In this document: positions 8,981 through 17,179 of the stretch, in pieces
Layout: each line of letters begins with the position of its first letter
How positions within the stretch are numbered: position 1 is the first letter of the stretch
Source: Nitrosopumilaceae archaeon
Lineage (GTDB): Archaea > Thermoproteota > Nitrososphaeria > Nitrososphaerales > Nitrosopumilaceae
Direction of reading: 5' to 3'
Assembly (NCBI GenBank): GCA_005798405.1
Contig: SYJQ01000028.1
Location: 62,001 to 126,000, forward strand
DNA: 64,000 bases
Translations under genes and position numbers: made by a program
The notes under the pieces: model-generated
Databases searched by the model: none
What the model saw: the letters and a program-made list of their open reading frames with translations, nothing else
What the model was told of the DNA's origin: nothing

Positions 8981-9787
8981 ATGAATTTTATGAAAACTGG
9001 AATTGTTTTTGGATTTCTAAGTTTATTAGTTGTTTTTACTTTGCCAGTTTTTGCAGAATCTTTGATTACTGTAGAGACAGATAAAAATTCCTATGAAGAA
9101 GGAGACACCATAGTAATTTCAGGTAAAGTAAGTACTGTCATATCAGGTACTCCGGTAACAATGCAAATTTTCAGTCAAGGTAATTTAGTAGATATTGCAC
9201 AGATCATGGTAGCAGAAGACGGTAGTTATTCACATACAGTGATTGCAGAAGGTCCTCTATGGTCCAAAACAGGAGAATACACAGTGAAAGTAATATTTGG
9301 AGAAGGAAATATTGCAGAAACTCAATTTGATTTTTCACCCAAATCAGACATATCTGCAACAAGCATATTTGAAGTAGATGCAGGCAATTATGGTACATTT
9401 GATGTAAAATATTCTATAGACGGTGGAATTGTAAAAAACATGTTAGTGGATGAAGATATTTTTGCGCTAATAGTAGTAATCGAATCTACAGATGACGGAA
9501 CTGTTTCATTAGAAATTCCAAGAGAAGTGCTTGATGCAAAAAAGCAGGATAAAACAGACGACTCATTCATAATAATAATAGATGGAATTGAAGCACCATA
9601 CCAAGAGACAATAACGGACTCAAATTCAAGAATAATCACAATTAATTTCGAACAGGGTGATTCAGATATTGAAATTATAGGTACTACAATAATTCCAGAA
9701 TTCGGTACAATCGCAGTTATGATTTTAATGGTGGGAATCATATCAATGATAGTTGTTTCAAAAAACAAATTTCAAATGTTTGCCTAG
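8981..9787 (+). CDS. PEFG-CTERM surface protein, paralogue 4
   Basis: Exported protein of 268 residues, most diverged at the C-terminus. The signal peptide (1-25, ending LPVFAES) precedes TDKNSYEEGDTIVISGKV, the same Ig-like module as paralogues 1 and 3. A second domain (about 125-235) matches the family (DAKKQDKTDDSFIIIIDG resembles the corresponding part of paralogue 1). PEFG is at 239-242. It keeps the bases for PEFGTIAVMIL but then departs from the shared block, ending VVSKNKFQMFA. It converges with the cysteine desulfurase gene, leaving a 3-base gap. Confidence 0.88.
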   Translation: MNFMKTGIVFGFLSLLVVFTLPVFAESLITVETDKNSYEEGDTIVISGKVSTVISGTPVTMQIFSQGNLVDIAQIMVAEDGSYSHTVIAEGPLWSKTGEYTVKVIFGEGNIAETQFDFSPKSDISATSIFEVDAGNYGTFDVKYSIDGGIVKNMLVDEDIFALIVVIESTDDGTVSLEIPREVLDAKKQDKTDDSFIIIIDGIEAPYQETITDSNSRIITINFEQGDSDIEIIGTTIIPEFGTIAVMILMVGIISMIVVSKNKFQMFA

Positions 9788-9790
9788 AAT

Positions 9791-10951
9791 TTAGTTAAAA
9801 GAATATTTTTCTTTAAAAGGTGAGACCAAACGGAGTTCAGATGTTGCTTTTTTTAAGATATTTACTGTTTCATCTATTTGTTGGTCATTGTTAAACAAAC
9901 CTAGAGTTAATCTTAACGAACCCGTGATTTGTTCATGAGACAAGCCCATAGCCTGCAAAACATGTGATGCTTTTTGTGTATGCACTGAACATGCTGATCC
10001 TGTAGATGCAGCGATTCCATATTCGTCTAATTTTATAATCAAATCCTCACCAGCAACTCCAAGAAAAGTGAAATGAACATTATTTGGCAATCTATTTTTA
10101 GTATGGCCATTGAGAGTAACACCATGGATTTCTTGGATAGTTTTTTCAATAAGACTGTCTCGGAGTTTTTTCATATGATCTATATTTTCATCTAGATGGA
10201 GTGCAGCAAGTTCGCATGCTTTCCCAAACCCAACAATATTTGCTACATTTTCAGTGCCTGAACGTAAACCATGTTCTTGACCTCCTCCTAAAATAATCGG
10301 ATCAATATCAATTCCTTTTCTAATGTATAAAGCACCAATTCCTTTTGGTCCATTAATTTTATGAGAGGACATAGACAGTAAATCCACACCTAATTTTTTT
10401 ACATCGATTGAGATCTTCCCTACTGCTTGAATTGCATCAGTGTGGAATGGAATATTTTGTTCATTACACAATTGAGCAATTTGGGCAATAGGTTCTATTG
10501 TTCCCACCTCATTATTTCCAAACATAATTGAAACAAGACAAGTTTTTTCAGAAAGACTGCTTTTCAAAACAGACAGATCAATCACCCCAAAATTATTAAC
10601 AGGCAAATAAATTACATCGAATCCATCTCTTACTAATTTTTTACACGGTTCCAGTATCGCATCATGTTCAATAGAGGATGTAATTATTTGAGAGTGTGGT
10701 TTTTTCTTTGCAATTCCGTAAAGTGCCATATTATTGGATTCGGTTCCACCAGAAGTAAATAAAATTTCAGAAGGATCTGCGTTAATCAACATAGCAATTT
10801 GTTTTCTAGCTTTTTCTATGGCTTTATTGGCTAATCTGCCATAACGGTGAATTGATGAAGGGTTACCATATTGCTCTTTGAGATACGGTAACATTGCTTC
10901 TAATACATCTTCATGAATTTGTGTAGATGCTGCATTATCGAGATATATCAA
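9791..10951 (-). CDS. cysteine desulfurase (NifS/IscS type)
   Basis: PLP enzyme of 386 residues that takes sulfur from cysteine and leaves alanine. The family motifs are complete: ESNNMAL near 71, TDAIQAVG near 171, PLP lysine K198 in SSHKINGPKG, and catalytic C321 in STGSACS. The start is TTG at 10951, overlapping the larE stop (TTGA). Position as third gene of larC-larE-nifS suggests it supplies sulfur to LarE, but general Fe-S and thiolation roles are equally possible. Family assignment is secure; the specific partner is inferred. Confidence 0.95.
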   Translation of the reverse strand: MIYLDNAASTQIHEDVLEAMLPYLKEQYGNPSSIHRYGRLANKAIEKARKQIAMLINADPSEILFTSGGTESNNMALYGIAKKKPHSQIITSSIEHDAILEPCKKLVRDGFDVIYLPVNNFGVIDLSVLKSSLSEKTCLVSIMFGNNEVGTIEPIAQIAQLCNEQNIPFHTDAIQAVGKISIDVKKLGVDLLSMSSHKINGPKGIGALYIRKGIDIDPIILGGGQEHGLRSGTENVANIVGFGKACELAALHLDENIDHMKKLRDSLIEKTIQEIHGVTLNGHTKNRLPNNVHFTFLGVAGEDLIIKLDEYGIAASTGSACSVHTQKASHVLQAMGLSHEQITGSLRLTLGLFNNDQQIDETVNILKKATSELRLVSPFKEKYSFN

Positions 10952-11745
10952 TCTGCAATCACGTTAATTTTTCCTGGTCTATATCCATCTGGATCGATTT
11001 GAACTGATAAAAATCCAATTAGTTTTAATTTTTTTGTTATTTCATCCAAAATGCCATCTTCAAAAACAGAAATTTTATCTTTGTCCACTTCAATTTTAGC
11101 AATTCCATTAAGATCTCTAACTCTAACTTGTTTAAGATTTGTAGTTTGCTTGACAATTGTCTCTCCTAATTCTATTCTAGTTAGTTTTTCAGTTGTAACT
11201 CTTTGTCCCCAAGGAATACGTGAAGCCAGACAAGAATTAGAGGGCTTATCATATACAGATAATCCAATCAATTTTGAAATTTCTCTAACATCATTTTTTG
11301 TAAAATGGGTTTCTACCAGAGGACTTTTAATGCCATTTCTTTTTAATGCTTCAATTCCAGGTCTATAATCACCTAGATCATCTAAATTAGTTCCATCTAC
11401 AATAAATTCAACATTGTGTTCTTTTGCAAGAGTGATCAAGTGATCACCTAATTCCATTCTACAATGAAAACAACGATTAGAATCATTCTTAACAAAATCT
11501 TCATTTTGTAGCTCGTCATAATCCAAAAGGATTTGTTTCATTCCTATTTCTAAGCAAATTTGTTTGGCGGCTTCAAGTTCTTCTTTTGATAAAGTTTTGT
11601 AATCAGCAGTTACTGCAATTGCAGAATTTCCTAATTTTTTAAATGCAGCATATGCGACAAGAGCACTGTCCACTCCCCCTGAAAGAGCAACCATTACATT
11701 GCTTTTGTTTGCAAACCATTCAACAAGATCATCAAATTTAGTCAT
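10948..11745 (-). CDS. larE: pyridinium-3,5-bisthiocarboxylate mononucleotide synthase LarE (sulfur transferase)
   Basis: ATP-dependent sulfur insertase of nickel-pincer-nucleotide cofactor synthesis. PP-loop SGGVDS lies near the N-terminus. Three cysteines are conserved in place: a CFHC pair (C92/C95 from this start) and C172 in SNSCLASR. The three-Cys arrangement is the one described for [4Fe-4S] LarE enzymes that can recycle, in contrast to the single-Cys sacrificial type. I chose ATG at 11745 (MTKFDDLVEW), which overlaps the larC stop; an in-frame TTG at 11766 would add seven residues (MWSWMLI). Ends with a TGA overlapping the next gene. Confidence 0.9.
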   Translation of the reverse strand: MTKFDDLVEWFANKSNVMVALSGGVDSALVAYAAFKKLGNSAIAVTADYKTLSKEELEAAKQICLEIGMKQILLDYDELQNEDFVKNDSNRCFHCRMELGDHLITLAKEHNVEFIVDGTNLDDLGDYRPGIEALKRNGIKSPLVETHFTKNDVREISKLIGLSVYDKPSNSCLASRIPWGQRVTTEKLTRIELGETIVKQTTNLKQVRVRDLNGIAKIEVDKDKISVFEDGILDEITKKLKLIGFLSVQIDPDGYRPGKINVIAD

Positions 11746-12970
11746 AATCAGCATCCAACTCCACAATCTTTTTTCTAATCAATGATTCTGTTTCCTTTAT
11801 TGACTTGTTTAATGCATTAGAAATTGATTTTAAATCATCAAATTCAATTTTAAAGTCATTTTTTCCTTTAAAGGATGAAACTTTGTATTTTACTGAGAAC
11901 TCTTTTCCATCAAGAGTCAATTTAACATCATAAGTTGTTCTAGGAACAATAAAACGATTTGAAGTAGTAACACGAATTCCCAAAGTTCCAGTTTCAATTA
12001 CTAGAGTATCCATGATTTTATACATAAAAGCATCATCACAAATGACAGATATTAGATTTGTAGGTCTTCCTTTCTTTGTTATACCATGATAAATAGAAAC
12101 ATCTTTGGCGCCATTATCCATGATTTTTTCAATTAAATTTCCCATAATTTCTCCAGACACATCATCAACATTTGTTTCTAAAATTTTAACAGAGTCTAAT
12201 TGGAAATTATTTTTTTGAGTTCCTTTTACAATCTTCAATACATTTGAAAATTCATTAAAATCTTTTTTTCCTGCACCATATCCAATGGATGTTATCTCCA
12301 TGGAAGGATAGTAATCCATAGAGGTTTTTGCGAGATTCACAAGGATACTAGCTCCTGTAGGAGTAGTCAATTCATCTTTTACTTGACTACCACAAATAGA
12401 TAGTTTGGAATTTTTCAAGATTTCAAGAATTGCACTTGCTGGATTAGACATGGTACCATGAGAAAATATCACATTACCTCCACCTACACATATAGGCATG
12501 CAGGTAATTTCTTCATTAAACATACATAAATCATCTATCGCGATTGCAATTCCAACAATATCTATCAAAGTATCAATGCTAGATGCCTCATGGAAATGTA
12601 CAGTGTCTGTAGGTACACCATGAATTTTAGATTCGGAATTGATTAAAGTGTCAATGCATGATTCTGCAAAAACTTTTGCTTTATCGGAGAGACCAAGTTC
12701 TTTTGTTAAATTTACAATTGCTTTTTTTATTTCAATACCCTTTCTTTCATGAACATTTTCATCGATTTCTAAAAACAGTGCAGTAGCATTTATGCCATGT
12801 TTCTCAATTTTTTTAAAATCAATTTGCTTTATGATAGAATCAGATAGAAATTTTTCAGAGCGTTTAACGCCTTCAATAATTTTGGTGGTATTTGCGCCTA
12901 AATCCACCAATGCACAAAGAATCATATCTCCAGATATGCCTGCAATTTGAGGATCTATAACAACAACCAT
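11738..12970 (-). CDS. larC: nickel insertion protein LarC (pyridinium bisthiocarboxylate nickel chelatase)
   Basis: 410-residue LarC/DUF111 protein that inserts nickel into the pincer nucleotide using CTP. N-terminus DPQIAGISGDMILCALVDLG and the VHFHEASSIDTLIDIVG and GGGNVIFSHGTMSNPA segments are characteristic. The second half carries LETNVDDVSGE and the GITKKGRPTNLISVIC segment. One continuous chain, with no frameshift splitting LarC1/LarC2 as in Lactobacillus. ATG at 12970; a TATA-like box on the minus strand (12993-13000) is about 26 bases upstream. First gene of larC-larE-cysteine desulfurase. Confidence 0.93.
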   Translation of the reverse strand: MVVVIDPQIAGISGDMILCALVDLGANTTKIIEGVKRSEKFLSDSIIKQIDFKKIEKHGINATALFLEIDENVHERKGIEIKKAIVNLTKELGLSDKAKVFAESCIDTLINSESKIHGVPTDTVHFHEASSIDTLIDIVGIAIAIDDLCMFNEEITCMPICVGGGNVIFSHGTMSNPASAILEILKNSKLSICGSQVKDELTTPTGASILVNLAKTSMDYYPSMEITSIGYGAGKKDFNEFSNVLKIVKGTQKNNFQLDSVKILETNVDDVSGEIMGNLIEKIMDNGAKDVSIYHGITKKGRPTNLISVICDDAFMYKIMDTLVIETGTLGIRVTTSNRFIVPRTTYDVKLTLDGKEFSVKYKVSSFKGKNDFKIEFDDLKSISNALNKSIKETESLIRKKIVELDADYD

Positions 12971-13062
12971 AGATTGAAAATTACCAAAAATGCATATAAA
13001 TTCTGTCTAAACACATAAAAAATTTCATTAGATTTAATTATTGAAAATCTGGAGCTCAGTTC
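12971..13062. promoter_or_regulatory. divergent promoter region larC / mdh
   Basis: 92-base intergenic region. Minus strand: TTTATATG (12993-13000) placed for larC. Plus strand: AT-rich TTTAATTATTG around 13033-13043 placed for mdh, and GGAG at 13051-13054, eight bases before the mdh ATG, as a ribosome binding site. Shared control of the two arms of the lar cluster is possible. Confidence 0.5.
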
Positions 13063-13977
13063 ATGATTACAATAATAGGTTCAGGAAAAGTTGGTGGAGA
13101 TGCAGCTTTATTCTCAGCATTAAAGCGATTAGATGATCAAATACTATTACTAGACGTTGCAGAAGGTTTACCACAAGGTGAAGCAATGGATATCAATCAC
13201 ATGCTATCGGAACAAGGAATTGATGTAGAAGTAAAGGGATCTAATAATTTTGCAGACATGAAAGGTTCCAACATTGTAGTTGTTGTAGCAGGTTCTGGAA
13301 GAAAACCAGGAATGACAAGAATGGATCTTTTAAAAATCAATGCAACCATTGTTAAAAGCGTTGTAGAAAATATCAAAAAATATGCTGATAATTCCATGAT
13401 AATTCCAGTAACAAATCCACTTGATCCAATGGCATACATCACTTACAAGGTTTCAGGATTCGATAGAAGTCGAGTATTTGGAATGGGTGGAATGCTAGAT
13501 TTATCCAGATTCAGACAATTTATCCATGAGGCTACTGGGCATTCCAGGGATTCTATCAGAGCACTTGTGATTGGAGAGCATGGAGAAAACATGTTACCAC
13601 TGCCAAGATTCTCCTCAGTTTCAGGAATTCCACTTTCATCATTTCTTCCAAAACAAAAATTAGACGAACTTGTTCAAAACACAAAACAAGTTGCAGCCAA
13701 AGTTATTGAATTAAAAGGTGCAACAGTGCATGCCCCAGGAAATGCAATTTCTGCAATGATCGAATCAGTTGTAAGAGATAGAAAACAAGTGATACCTGTT
13801 GCAACATATCTTGATGGAGAATATGGTCATTCAGATGTCACAATAGGAGTTCCTGTGGTGATTGGAAAGAGAGGAGTTGAAAAAATAATCGAGTTAGATC
13901 TAAATGCTGAAGAGAAACAATCATTTGATAATGCCGTACAAAGTGTAAAGAGTGCAATTGCAGGCATACAAATTTAA
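13063..13977 (+). CDS. mdh: NAD-dependent malate dehydrogenase (LDH/MDH family)
   Basis: 304-residue malate dehydrogenase interconverting malate and oxaloacetate. Rossmann motif GSGKVGG is at 6-12, with D31 ending strand 2, which favours NAD over NADP. The substrate loop has RKPGMTR (R80, R86); arginine rather than glutamine at the first position is what distinguishes malate from lactate enzymes. Catalytic Asp/Arg in LDLSRF and His173 in IGEHGEN are present, and VTNP at 116-119. Sits between larC and larB; in this setting a link to the Lar cofactor (2-hydroxyacid chemistry) is tempting but unproven, since mdh is a normal TCA-type gene. Confidence 0.95.
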   Translation: MITIIGSGKVGGDAALFSALKRLDDQILLLDVAEGLPQGEAMDINHMLSEQGIDVEVKGSNNFADMKGSNIVVVVAGSGRKPGMTRMDLLKINATIVKSVVENIKKYADNSMIIPVTNPLDPMAYITYKVSGFDRSRVFGMGGMLDLSRFRQFIHEATGHSRDSIRALVIGEHGENMLPLPRFSSVSGIPLSSFLPKQKLDELVQNTKQVAAKVIELKGATVHAPGNAISAMIESVVRDRKQVIPVATYLDGEYGHSDVTIGVPVVIGKRGVEKIIELDLNAEEKQSFDNAVQSVKSAIAGIQI

Positions 13978-14010
13978 GTATTTTTTCATTCAAGTAAAGA
14001 TGAGTTATAA

Positions 14011-14793
14011 TTGGAAATTCATAAAATTTTAGAGTCTCTAGAAAAAGGAAAGATTTCAGTAAATAATGCAAAGAAAATGTTATCATTGTACTCAATTGAA
14101 GAAATAGAAGGAATTGCTAAAATTGACATAAACAGAAGAAAACGAAGAGGCATACCAGAAGTAATTTTTGCAGAATCTAAAAAATTAGATGAGATTAAAA
14201 AAATAATTAAAAAAACATTAGAGAAAACAAACTCAGTGGTAGTTTCAAGAATCAATAGGGAAGATTATTCAAAAATAATAGAATTTGCAAAAAAATCAAA
14301 AATAAAGATAAAAACTGGAAAAAATTCATCATCACTATTACTTTTTAAAAATCCAATAAAATTTGAAGGTGGAAAAATAGGCATACTTACAGCTGGGACA
14401 TCAGACATAGGAGTTGCAGAAGAATCTAGATTGATGTGTGAGGCAATGAATTGTAAATGTATTTCTAGCTATGATGTAGGAGTTGCTGGGATTCAAAGAA
14501 TATTTCCAATTTTAAAAGAGATGATAGAGGGGGAAGTAGATTGCATAATTGTGGCAGCTGGAATGGAAGGAGCGCTAGCGACTTTGGTTTCATCAATGGT
14601 AGACATTCCAGTAATTGGGATACCCACATCTGCTGGGTATGGTTATGGTGGAAAGGGAATTGCAGCTCTTGCATCAATGTTGCAAAGCTGCTCATTGGGA
14701 TTATCAGTAGTTAACATAGACAATGGAATTGCAGCTGGTGCAATAGCAGCAAATATTGCAAATAGAGCAATACAAAAAAATAAAACAAAATAA
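14011..14793 (+). CDS. larB: nickel pincer cofactor biosynthesis protein LarB
   Basis: 260-residue AIR-carboxylase-like protein that carboxylates and hydrolyses nicotinic acid adenine dinucleotide, the first step to the pincer cofactor. The N-terminal segment NRRKRRGIPEVIFAESK (41-57) is the LarB signature. The PurE-like domain runs from about 120, with ILTAGTSDIGVAEE, the AAGMEGALATL segment (182-192), PTSAGYG and Cys227 in MLQSCS. Start is TTG at 14011, 33 bases after mdh. With larC and larE it completes the known biosynthetic set. Confidence 0.93.
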   Translation: MEIHKILESLEKGKISVNNAKKMLSLYSIEEIEGIAKIDINRRKRRGIPEVIFAESKKLDEIKKIIKKTLEKTNSVVVSRINREDYSKIIEFAKKSKIKIKTGKNSSSLLLFKNPIKFEGGKIGILTAGTSDIGVAEESRLMCEAMNCKCISSYDVGVAGIQRIFPILKEMIEGEVDCIIVAAGMEGALATLVSSMVDIPVIGIPTSAGYGYGGKGIAALASMLQSCSLGLSVVNIDNGIAAGAIAANIANRAIQKNKTK

Positions 14794-14858
14794 AACAAAC
14801 AATTTAGAAAATTAAGCGGTTAACCTCGTAAATCATATATACCATACAAGAACGAATC

Positions 14859-16445
14859 TTGTTAATATTGGCTGGGAAACGAATTGTCCTAACTGCTGAT
14901 CGTAGTTTAATGACAAATTATAGAGGAAATTTTCTTTATGGGTTTATTGCATGTGGGCCATATGAAGTACTTCCAGAATGGGTTTTTGACAAAGTTTTCT
15001 GTCCACCTGTTGAAACAGACCCAATAACAGGAGAATCAAAAGTTGCTCAAGTTGGATTAAGAAGAGTAGAGAGTGCATTATTACAAGGGTACAGACGTGA
15101 TGAAGTCTTTATTGCAAATCCAGAGATGTTAGAGAAATCAATTGGTCCAGACACTAAAGTGGTCGGAATCAATGTGATGGATCCTCTTGGAATGGCACCA
15201 GTTACAACAACAATGTCACCTGAAAAATTATCATATGTTGCAATGAAATTCAAAAAAATGTGTGCTAACATTATTCAATTAAAAAAGAAATATGATTTTC
15301 ATGTAGTAGTTGGTGGAAATGGAGCATGGGAGCTAGCAAAGTCAGACAGAATGCAAATTCACGGAATTGACACAGTTGTAGTTGGAGAAGCAGATGAATT
15401 AGCATTAGATTTATTTCATGATTTAGAAAAAGGTGATGCACCAGAATTAATGCATTGTTTTGTAAAAAACATACAAAATATTCCGATTATTGAAGGACCT
15501 ACCATAAACTCCCTCATCGAAGCAATGAGAGGATGTGGTAGAGGATGTGATTTTTGTGATGTAAATAAAAGATCAAAGAAAGATCTGCCATTAGAAAGAT
15601 TACAACATGAAGCAAAAATCAACTTAGACTACGGATTTGATTCTGTTTGGTTACATTCTGATGAGATGCTTCTTTATGGATGTGATAACAGAGATTTCAT
15701 TCCAAACAGAGACGCAATTACAGAACTTTGGAAGGGTCTTAAAGGATTAGGAGCCAATTTTATTGGTACAACACATATGACTTTTTCAGCGGTTGCGGCA
15801 GACCCAGAATTAATGCGACAAATTTCGATGATTAACAAGCAAGATGAAACCGGTAGATGGCTTGCAACAAATTTGGGTATTGAAACGGTTGCACCAAACA
15901 TGGTAAAAAAACACTTGGGGGTAAAAACTAGACCATTTGCACCTGAAGAATGGGGTAGTGTAGTAAGAGAGGGAGCAAAAATTTTAAACGAAAATCATTG
16001 GTTCCCAGCTGCAACAATAATCATAGGTTGGCCAGATGAGACTCCAGATGATGTCCAATATACCATTGATATGATGAGTGACTTTAGAGAAATGAATTTC
16101 AGAGGACTTGTTGCACCGTTACTTTACCAAGACTTTAGTGAAAAGAATTCTATGCACTTTGGAAACTTGAATGAAGCACAGTTTACATTATTTTGGAAAT
16201 GTTGGGAGAATAATCTTCGTGTTATCAACGACATCATCCCAATCATTCTCAGAAACAAAACATATGGTCCACCAATGAAAGTATTCATGTATGGAATTCT
16301 AAAAGCAGGCACGTGGGCAATTATGAGATATTTGAGAGGACTGTGTAAAGATCTATTCAACGGACGAACCCCTGATGAGATTATCGACAAATATGCTAGA
16401 AGTAGATCAGTTACTGCTCCTAAGATTCAAACAAAGAAATTATAG
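14859..16445 (+). CDS. cobalamin-type radical SAM protein, substrate unknown
   Basis: 528-residue radical SAM enzyme. The cluster motif is C226xxxC230xxC233 (RGCGRGCDFCD). The ~200 residues before it (VVGINVMDP..., VVVGGNGAWEL, TVVVGEADE) look like a Rossmann-type cobalamin-binding domain, though no DxHxxG motif is seen. The C-terminal ~100 residues are extra. The start is TTG at 14859, with a TATA-like ATATATACC about 25 bases before. Cobalamin radical SAM enzymes often methylate or join unreactive carbons; archaeal examples include the GDGT ring synthases. A lipid role is a guess, not shown by the sequence. Confidence 0.85.
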   Translation: MLILAGKRIVLTADRSLMTNYRGNFLYGFIACGPYEVLPEWVFDKVFCPPVETDPITGESKVAQVGLRRVESALLQGYRRDEVFIANPEMLEKSIGPDTKVVGINVMDPLGMAPVTTTMSPEKLSYVAMKFKKMCANIIQLKKKYDFHVVVGGNGAWELAKSDRMQIHGIDTVVVGEADELALDLFHDLEKGDAPELMHCFVKNIQNIPIIEGPTINSLIEAMRGCGRGCDFCDVNKRSKKDLPLERLQHEAKINLDYGFDSVWLHSDEMLLYGCDNRDFIPNRDAITELWKGLKGLGANFIGTTHMTFSAVAADPELMRQISMINKQDETGRWLATNLGIETVAPNMVKKHLGVKTRPFAPEEWGSVVREGAKILNENHWFPAATIIIGWPDETPDDVQYTIDMMSDFREMNFRGLVAPLLYQDFSEKNSMHFGNLNEAQFTLFWKCWENNLRVINDIIPIILRNKTYGPPMKVFMYGILKAGTWAIMRYLRGLCKDLFNGRTPDEIIDKYARSRSVTAPKIQTKKL

Positions 16446-16763
16446 GTTTTTGATAGCTTCGTCAGCTATGGTGTTTCTTTTCGGTGTTAAAGAAACAAAG
16501 TAATTTTTGTCTGCTCTTTCAATGGCATCAACTTTTTTGAAAGATCTGGAATTTACATCAAATTCATAAATTCCTGATTGAAGTGTACCTTTAGCATAAA
16601 TCATAAGATATGTATCTCCTGTTGCAGGACTAAGTGGAATAAATGCCATAATGTAGCCTTTATACGAATTAATTGGCATTGTATTTTTCATGGGCGGAGC
16701 TGCAGATGCCAAGTATAAGAAGAAATCTTCTACAGAATCAAATTCTTCATATTCTATATGCAT
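16440..16763 (-). CDS. conserved-looking hypothetical protein, 107 residues
   Basis: Not recognised. A soluble protein of 107 residues with an acidic N-terminus (MHIEYEEFDSVEDFFLYLAS) and a beta-rich core (YKGYIMAFIPLS, TYLMIYAKG, GIYEFDVNSRSFKKV). No signal peptide, membrane segment or metal motif. Its stop overlaps the radical SAM gene's end by six bases (convergent). Confidence 0.7.
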   Translation of the reverse strand: MHIEYEEFDSVEDFFLYLASAAPPMKNTMPINSYKGYIMAFIPLSPATGDTYLMIYAKGTLQSGIYEFDVNSRSFKKVDAIERADKNYFVSLTPKRNTIADEAIKNL

Positions 16764-16844
16764 TAAGAATTGTAGTTTGTTTCAATATAATAACTTAGAG
16801 TAATCATACTAGAAAGTCAAATACATAATTTATTTTTTGGAATT

Positions 16845-17000
16845 TTATGACATGTTTTTTTTTGCTTTTTTGTTTTTCATGATTTTAACAACTATTGCTA
16901 TAGTAAATAGAATCACAGCAATCACAAATGCTATTTGACCAATTTCCATAGTGTACAAAAACAAATGAGGGAAAAGCCCAAAAAATAAAATATCAAACAT
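16845..17000 (-). CDS. small membrane protein (putative)
   Basis: Short hydrophobic ORF. From the ATG at 17000 it encodes 51 residues with a hydrophobic first segment (FDILFFGLFPHLFLY) and a clear transmembrane helix (IAFVIAVILFTIAIVV) followed by a lysine-rich tail (KIMKNKKAKKNMS). A longer form starting at 17036 would begin inside a strong hairpin; a 34-residue form from 16949 keeps only the main helix. Function unknown; may not be a gene. Confidence 0.4.
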   Translation of the reverse strand: MFDILFFGLFPHLFLYTMEIGQIAFVIAVILFTIAIVVKIMKNKKAKKNMS

Positions 17001-17022
17001 ATGTTTGAACCTCACAAAAATT

Positions 17023-17056
17023 CCAGAAAGAACCATCTTTCAAGGGTTCTTTCTGG
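17023..17056. repeat. perfect 12-bp inverted repeat (hairpin)
   Basis: CCAGAAAGAACC at 17023-17034 pairs with GGTTCTTTCTGG at 17045-17056 across a 10-base loop. It lies upstream of the small membrane ORF (minus strand), so it could be a leader hairpin, a protein-binding site or a remnant of a mobile element. No similar sequence was noticed elsewhere in the window. Confidence 0.75.
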
Positions 17057-17179
17057 GTTGTTGGCGTGCAAACCAATTGTTTTAATAAAAAGGATTTTTG
17101 GCATTAAATGTTTGGTTAAACGGTATCAAGTTAGATTAGAGATAGATAAAACAAAAAGATCAAAAATCAGTTAGAAAAA

